NCBI RefSeq assembly: GCF_004216535.1
Contig: NZ_SGWX01000001.1
Span: forward strand, 3,720,001-3,784,000
Length of the DNA: 64,000 bases
Direction of reading: 5' to 3'
Origin: Xylanimonas ulmi
Lineage (GTDB): Bacteria; Actinomycetota; Actinomycetes; Actinomycetales; Cellulomonadaceae
The number at the start of each line of letters is the position of its first letter. The first letter of the stretch is position 1. Below the pieces are notes generated by a model that saw only the letters and a list, made by a program, of their open reading frames with translations, was not told the DNA's origin and ran no database searches. The translations under genes were made by a program, and so were the position numbers. Shown piece by piece: positions 62,359-64,000 of the stretch.

Positions 62359-62655
62359 ATGTCCAACCTGAACGTGACTTACGCCGAGCTCGACGCCACC
62401 GCCAACCAGCTGCAGCAGGGCCAGGGCGACCTCGAGCAGATCCTCGGGCACCTGCAGCAGCTCGTCGCCAACCTCGTGTCCTCGGGCTTCGTCACGGACG
62501 CGGCGTCGGGCGCGTTCCAGCAGTCGTACGACGACTTCACGACGGGCGCCAAGCAGACCGTCGCCGGCCTCGAGGGCATGGCGCAGTTCCTGAAGACCAG
62601 CGCCCAGACGCTGTCCGACGTCGACGCGCAGCTCGCCCAGGGCATCCGCGGCTGA
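62359..62655 (+). CDS. WXG100-superfamily protein lacking the W-x-G turn
   Basis: 98 aa, two predicted helices separated by a short turn, the length and layout of ESAT-6-like proteins. At the turn the sequence is SSGFVTDAASGAF, so Phe44 replaces Trp and Thr46 replaces Gly. Flanking hydrophobic and Gln-rich heptads suit a helical hairpin dimer. No C-terminal YxxxD/E signal is evident after helix 2. It directly follows the EssC-like gene and is the likely secreted substrate or structural partner. Ribosome binding site GAGAGGGA. Confidence 0.85.
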   Translation: MSNLNVTYAELDATANQLQQGQGDLEQILGHLQQLVANLVSSGFVTDAASGAFQQSYDDFTTGAKQTVAGLEGMAQFLKTSAQTLSDVDAQLAQGIRG

Positions 62656-62669
62656 CGCCCACCACGCAT

Positions 62670-62702
62670 GAGGCGGCCTCGGGCAGCGCCCGGGGCCGCC
62701 TC
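62670..62702 (+). terminator. strong hairpin terminator after the WXG100-like gene
   Basis: A 15-bp stem with a 3-nt loop: GAGGCGGCC, a T-G wobble, CGGGC, loop AGC, then the complement. It starts 15 bp after the stop. No U-run follows, but stability is very high and it cleanly ends the co-directional block. Confidence 0.8.
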
Positions 62703-62828
62703 ACCCACGTCGACGAGACCGCGCGAGCGCCAGGGGCCGGGCTTGTGCGGATGGTCCGCCGTCCGTGGAGGTTCCGTCCAGATCTTGGGACAGGTGATCC
62801 GTCCGGGCTCGGCGCCGCCGGCGCGCCG

Positions 62829-62834
62829 TAGAAT
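62829..62834 (+). promoter_or_regulatory. -10 element for fprA
   Basis: TAGAAT, a good -10 hexamer, sits 82 bp before the fprA GTG within the 214-bp intergenic gap. No convincing -35 is visible at the expected distance. The leader of ~75 nt has no recognisable riboswitch. Confidence 0.4.
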
Positions 62835-62916
62835 CGTGTGTCGAAACGGGCAGCCGGCGTGTTCGCACTACGTGGCGCCTGGCACGTGCACCCCTGACTG
62901 GAAGGCCCCTTCCGCT

Positions 62917-64000
62917 GTGACCAGCATCCGTCCTCTCCGTGTCGCGATCGTCGGCGCCGGACCCGCCGGCATCTACGCGGCCGACATCCTGTCGAAGACA
63001 GACCTGGACGTCTCGATCGACCTGTTCGAGCGCCTGCCGGCCCCCTTCGGGCTGGTGCGCTACGGAGTCGCGCCGGACCACCCGCGGATCAAGCAGATCA
63101 TCGTGGCGCTCCACAAGGTGCTCGCCCGCGGCGATGTGCGCCTGATCGCGAACGTCGACTACAGCGTCGACGTCAAGTTGGAGGACCTGCGTCAGTTCTA
63201 CGACGCCGTCATCTTCTCGACGGGCTCGATCAAGGACGCCCCGCTGCCGCTGCCCGGGGTCGACCTGCCCGGCTCGTTCGGCGCCGCCGACTTCGTCTCC
63301 TGGTACGACGGGCACCCCGACGTGCCGCGCACCTGGCCGCTCGAGGCCAAGACCGTCGCGGTGCTGGGCGCCGGCAACGTCGCGCTCGACGTCGCGCGCA
63401 TCCTGGCCAAGCACGCCGACGACCTGCTGCCCACCGACATCCCGGCCAACGTCTACGAGGGCCTCAAGGCGTCCCCCATCACAGACGTGCACGTGTTCGC
63501 GCGCCGTGGACCCGCGCAGGTCAAGTTCTCGCCGCTCGAGCTGCGCGAGCTGGGCCACGTGCCCGACGTCGACATCGTCGTCTACCCCGAGGACTACGAC
63601 TTCGACGAGGGCTCGATGGCGGCCATCGAGTCGTCGAACCAGACCAAGCAGGTCGTCAAGACCCTCACCGACTGGACGCTGACCGACCCGGCGACGCAGA
63701 CCGCCTCCCGCCGCATCCACCTGCACTTCCTGCACCAGCCCGACGCCATCCTCGGCGACGGCAAGGTCGAGGCGCTGCGCACGGAGCGCACCGCGCTGCA
63801 GGGCGACGGCACCGTGCGCGGCACGGGGGAGAAGCACGAGTGGCCCGTCGAGGCCGTGTACCGCGCGGTCGGCTACTTCGGCTCGCCCCTGCCCGAGGTC
63901 CCCTTCGACCAGGACCGCGGCGTCATCAGCAACCGCGAGGGCCGCGTCGTCGACCTGGTCGGCGACCACCTGCCCGGCGTCTACACGACCGGGTGGATCA
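62917..64000 (+). CDS. fprA: ferredoxin/adrenodoxin-NADP+ reductase, FprA type (3' truncated by window)
   Basis: 361 codons are visible from the GTG start and the frame is open to the window end. FAD fold VAIVGAGPAGIYAADIL, family motif PAPFGLVRYGVAPDHP, NADP fold VAVLGAGNVALDVARIL and ARRGPAQVKFSPLELREL. The C-terminal TTGWI at the edge is the start of the conserved GWIKRGP block. FprA moves electrons between NADPH and ferredoxins. It appears to be an independent housekeeping gene, separated from the WXG100-like gene by a terminator. Confidence 0.95.
   Translation, partial: MTSIRPLRVAIVGAGPAGIYAADILSKTDLDVSIDLFERLPAPFGLVRYGVAPDHPRIKQIIVALHKVLARGDVRLIANVDYSVDVKLEDLRQFYDAVIFSTGSIKDAPLPLPGVDLPGSFGAADFVSWYDGHPDVPRTWPLEAKTVAVLGAGNVALDVARILAKHADDLLPTDIPANVYEGLKASPITDVHVFARRGPAQVKFSPLELRELGHVPDVDIVVYPEDYDFDEGSMAAIESSNQTKQVVKTLTDWTLTDPATQTASRRIHLHFLHQPDAILGDGKVEALRTERTALQGDGTVRGTGEKHEWPVEAVYRAVGYFGSPLPEVPFDQDRGVISNREGRVVDLVGDHLPGVYTTGWI

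Noticed and set aside
1-64000. tRNA or rRNA genes, prophage, transposase or integrase genes
   Set aside because: None recognised on either strand; gene order is continuous and composition uniform.

Overview
The window is very GC-rich (roughly 70% or more) DNA. Genes are tightly packed, with GTGA/ATGA stop-start overlaps, many GTG starts and several apparently leaderless promoters. Gene content (a 14-gene menaquinone-type complex I operon, an actinobacterial Tad pilus locus, a WXG100/FtsK-type ATPase locus, and FprA) points to an actinobacterium. It is most likely a member of the Micrococcales, with Cellulomonadaceae/Promicromonosporaceae-like organisation. The exact genus cannot be fixed from the sequence alone.

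Region 1 (1-7445): the 3' part of a MATE transporter converges on an ABC exporter gene, which is divergent from a TetR regulator. Menaquinone genes follow: isochorismate synthase (menF) divergent from demethylmenaquinone methyltransferase (menG), then a geranylgeranyl-reductase-family menaquinone reductase (menJ-like). Region 2 (7509-24994): nuoA-N in canonical order, immediately followed by a polyprenyl diphosphate synthase. Genes for making the quinone (ring, methyl group, saturated side chain, prenyl precursor) therefore bracket the enzyme that reduces it. A perfect CRP-like palindrome sits upstream of menJ. A 19-bp dispersed repeat is inserted in frame in nuoC, nuoE, nuoG and nuoJ.

Region 3 (25213-40061): a DUF192 gene and a complete Tad/Flp pilus locus. 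It contains an unknown Cys4 protein, CpaB, a TadZ ATPase fused in frame to a TadE-type pseudopilin, TadE, TadA, TadB, TadC, a histidine kinase/response regulator pair, the Flp pilin, an OmpA-domain lipoprotein, a TadG-like protein, a 458-aa protein with a Flp-type prepilin signal, a putative lipoprotein, a small membrane protein and a convergent prepilin peptidase. Three copies of a 30-bp GGGCCC-rich element lie 20-21 bp upstream of -10-like hexamers, ahead of the Flp pilin, the TadG-like gene and the long Flp-like gene. They look like a local regulon, plausibly under the embedded two-component system.

Region 4 (40416-62655): one long co-directional, translationally coupled run. It encodes a 2044-aa surface protein with about 11 Ig/cadherin-like and 5 fibronectin III repeats, a MoxR ATPase, a DUF58 protein, a membrane transglutaminase-like protein whose catalytic Cys is Asp, an RDD/FHA protein, a PP2C phosphatase, an FHA protein, a membrane Ser/Thr kinase, an FHA-like/HTH-like protein, a tiny membrane protein and an EssC-like ATPase with an N-terminal FHA domain. 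A WXG100-like protein lacking the W-x-G turn follows under its own candidate promoter. No EccB, EccD, EccE or mycosin is present. I read this as a phospho-regulated, type VII-like secretion or envelope module. It is the best candidate here for a poorly described system. The window ends inside an fprA-type ferredoxin-NADP reductase gene.
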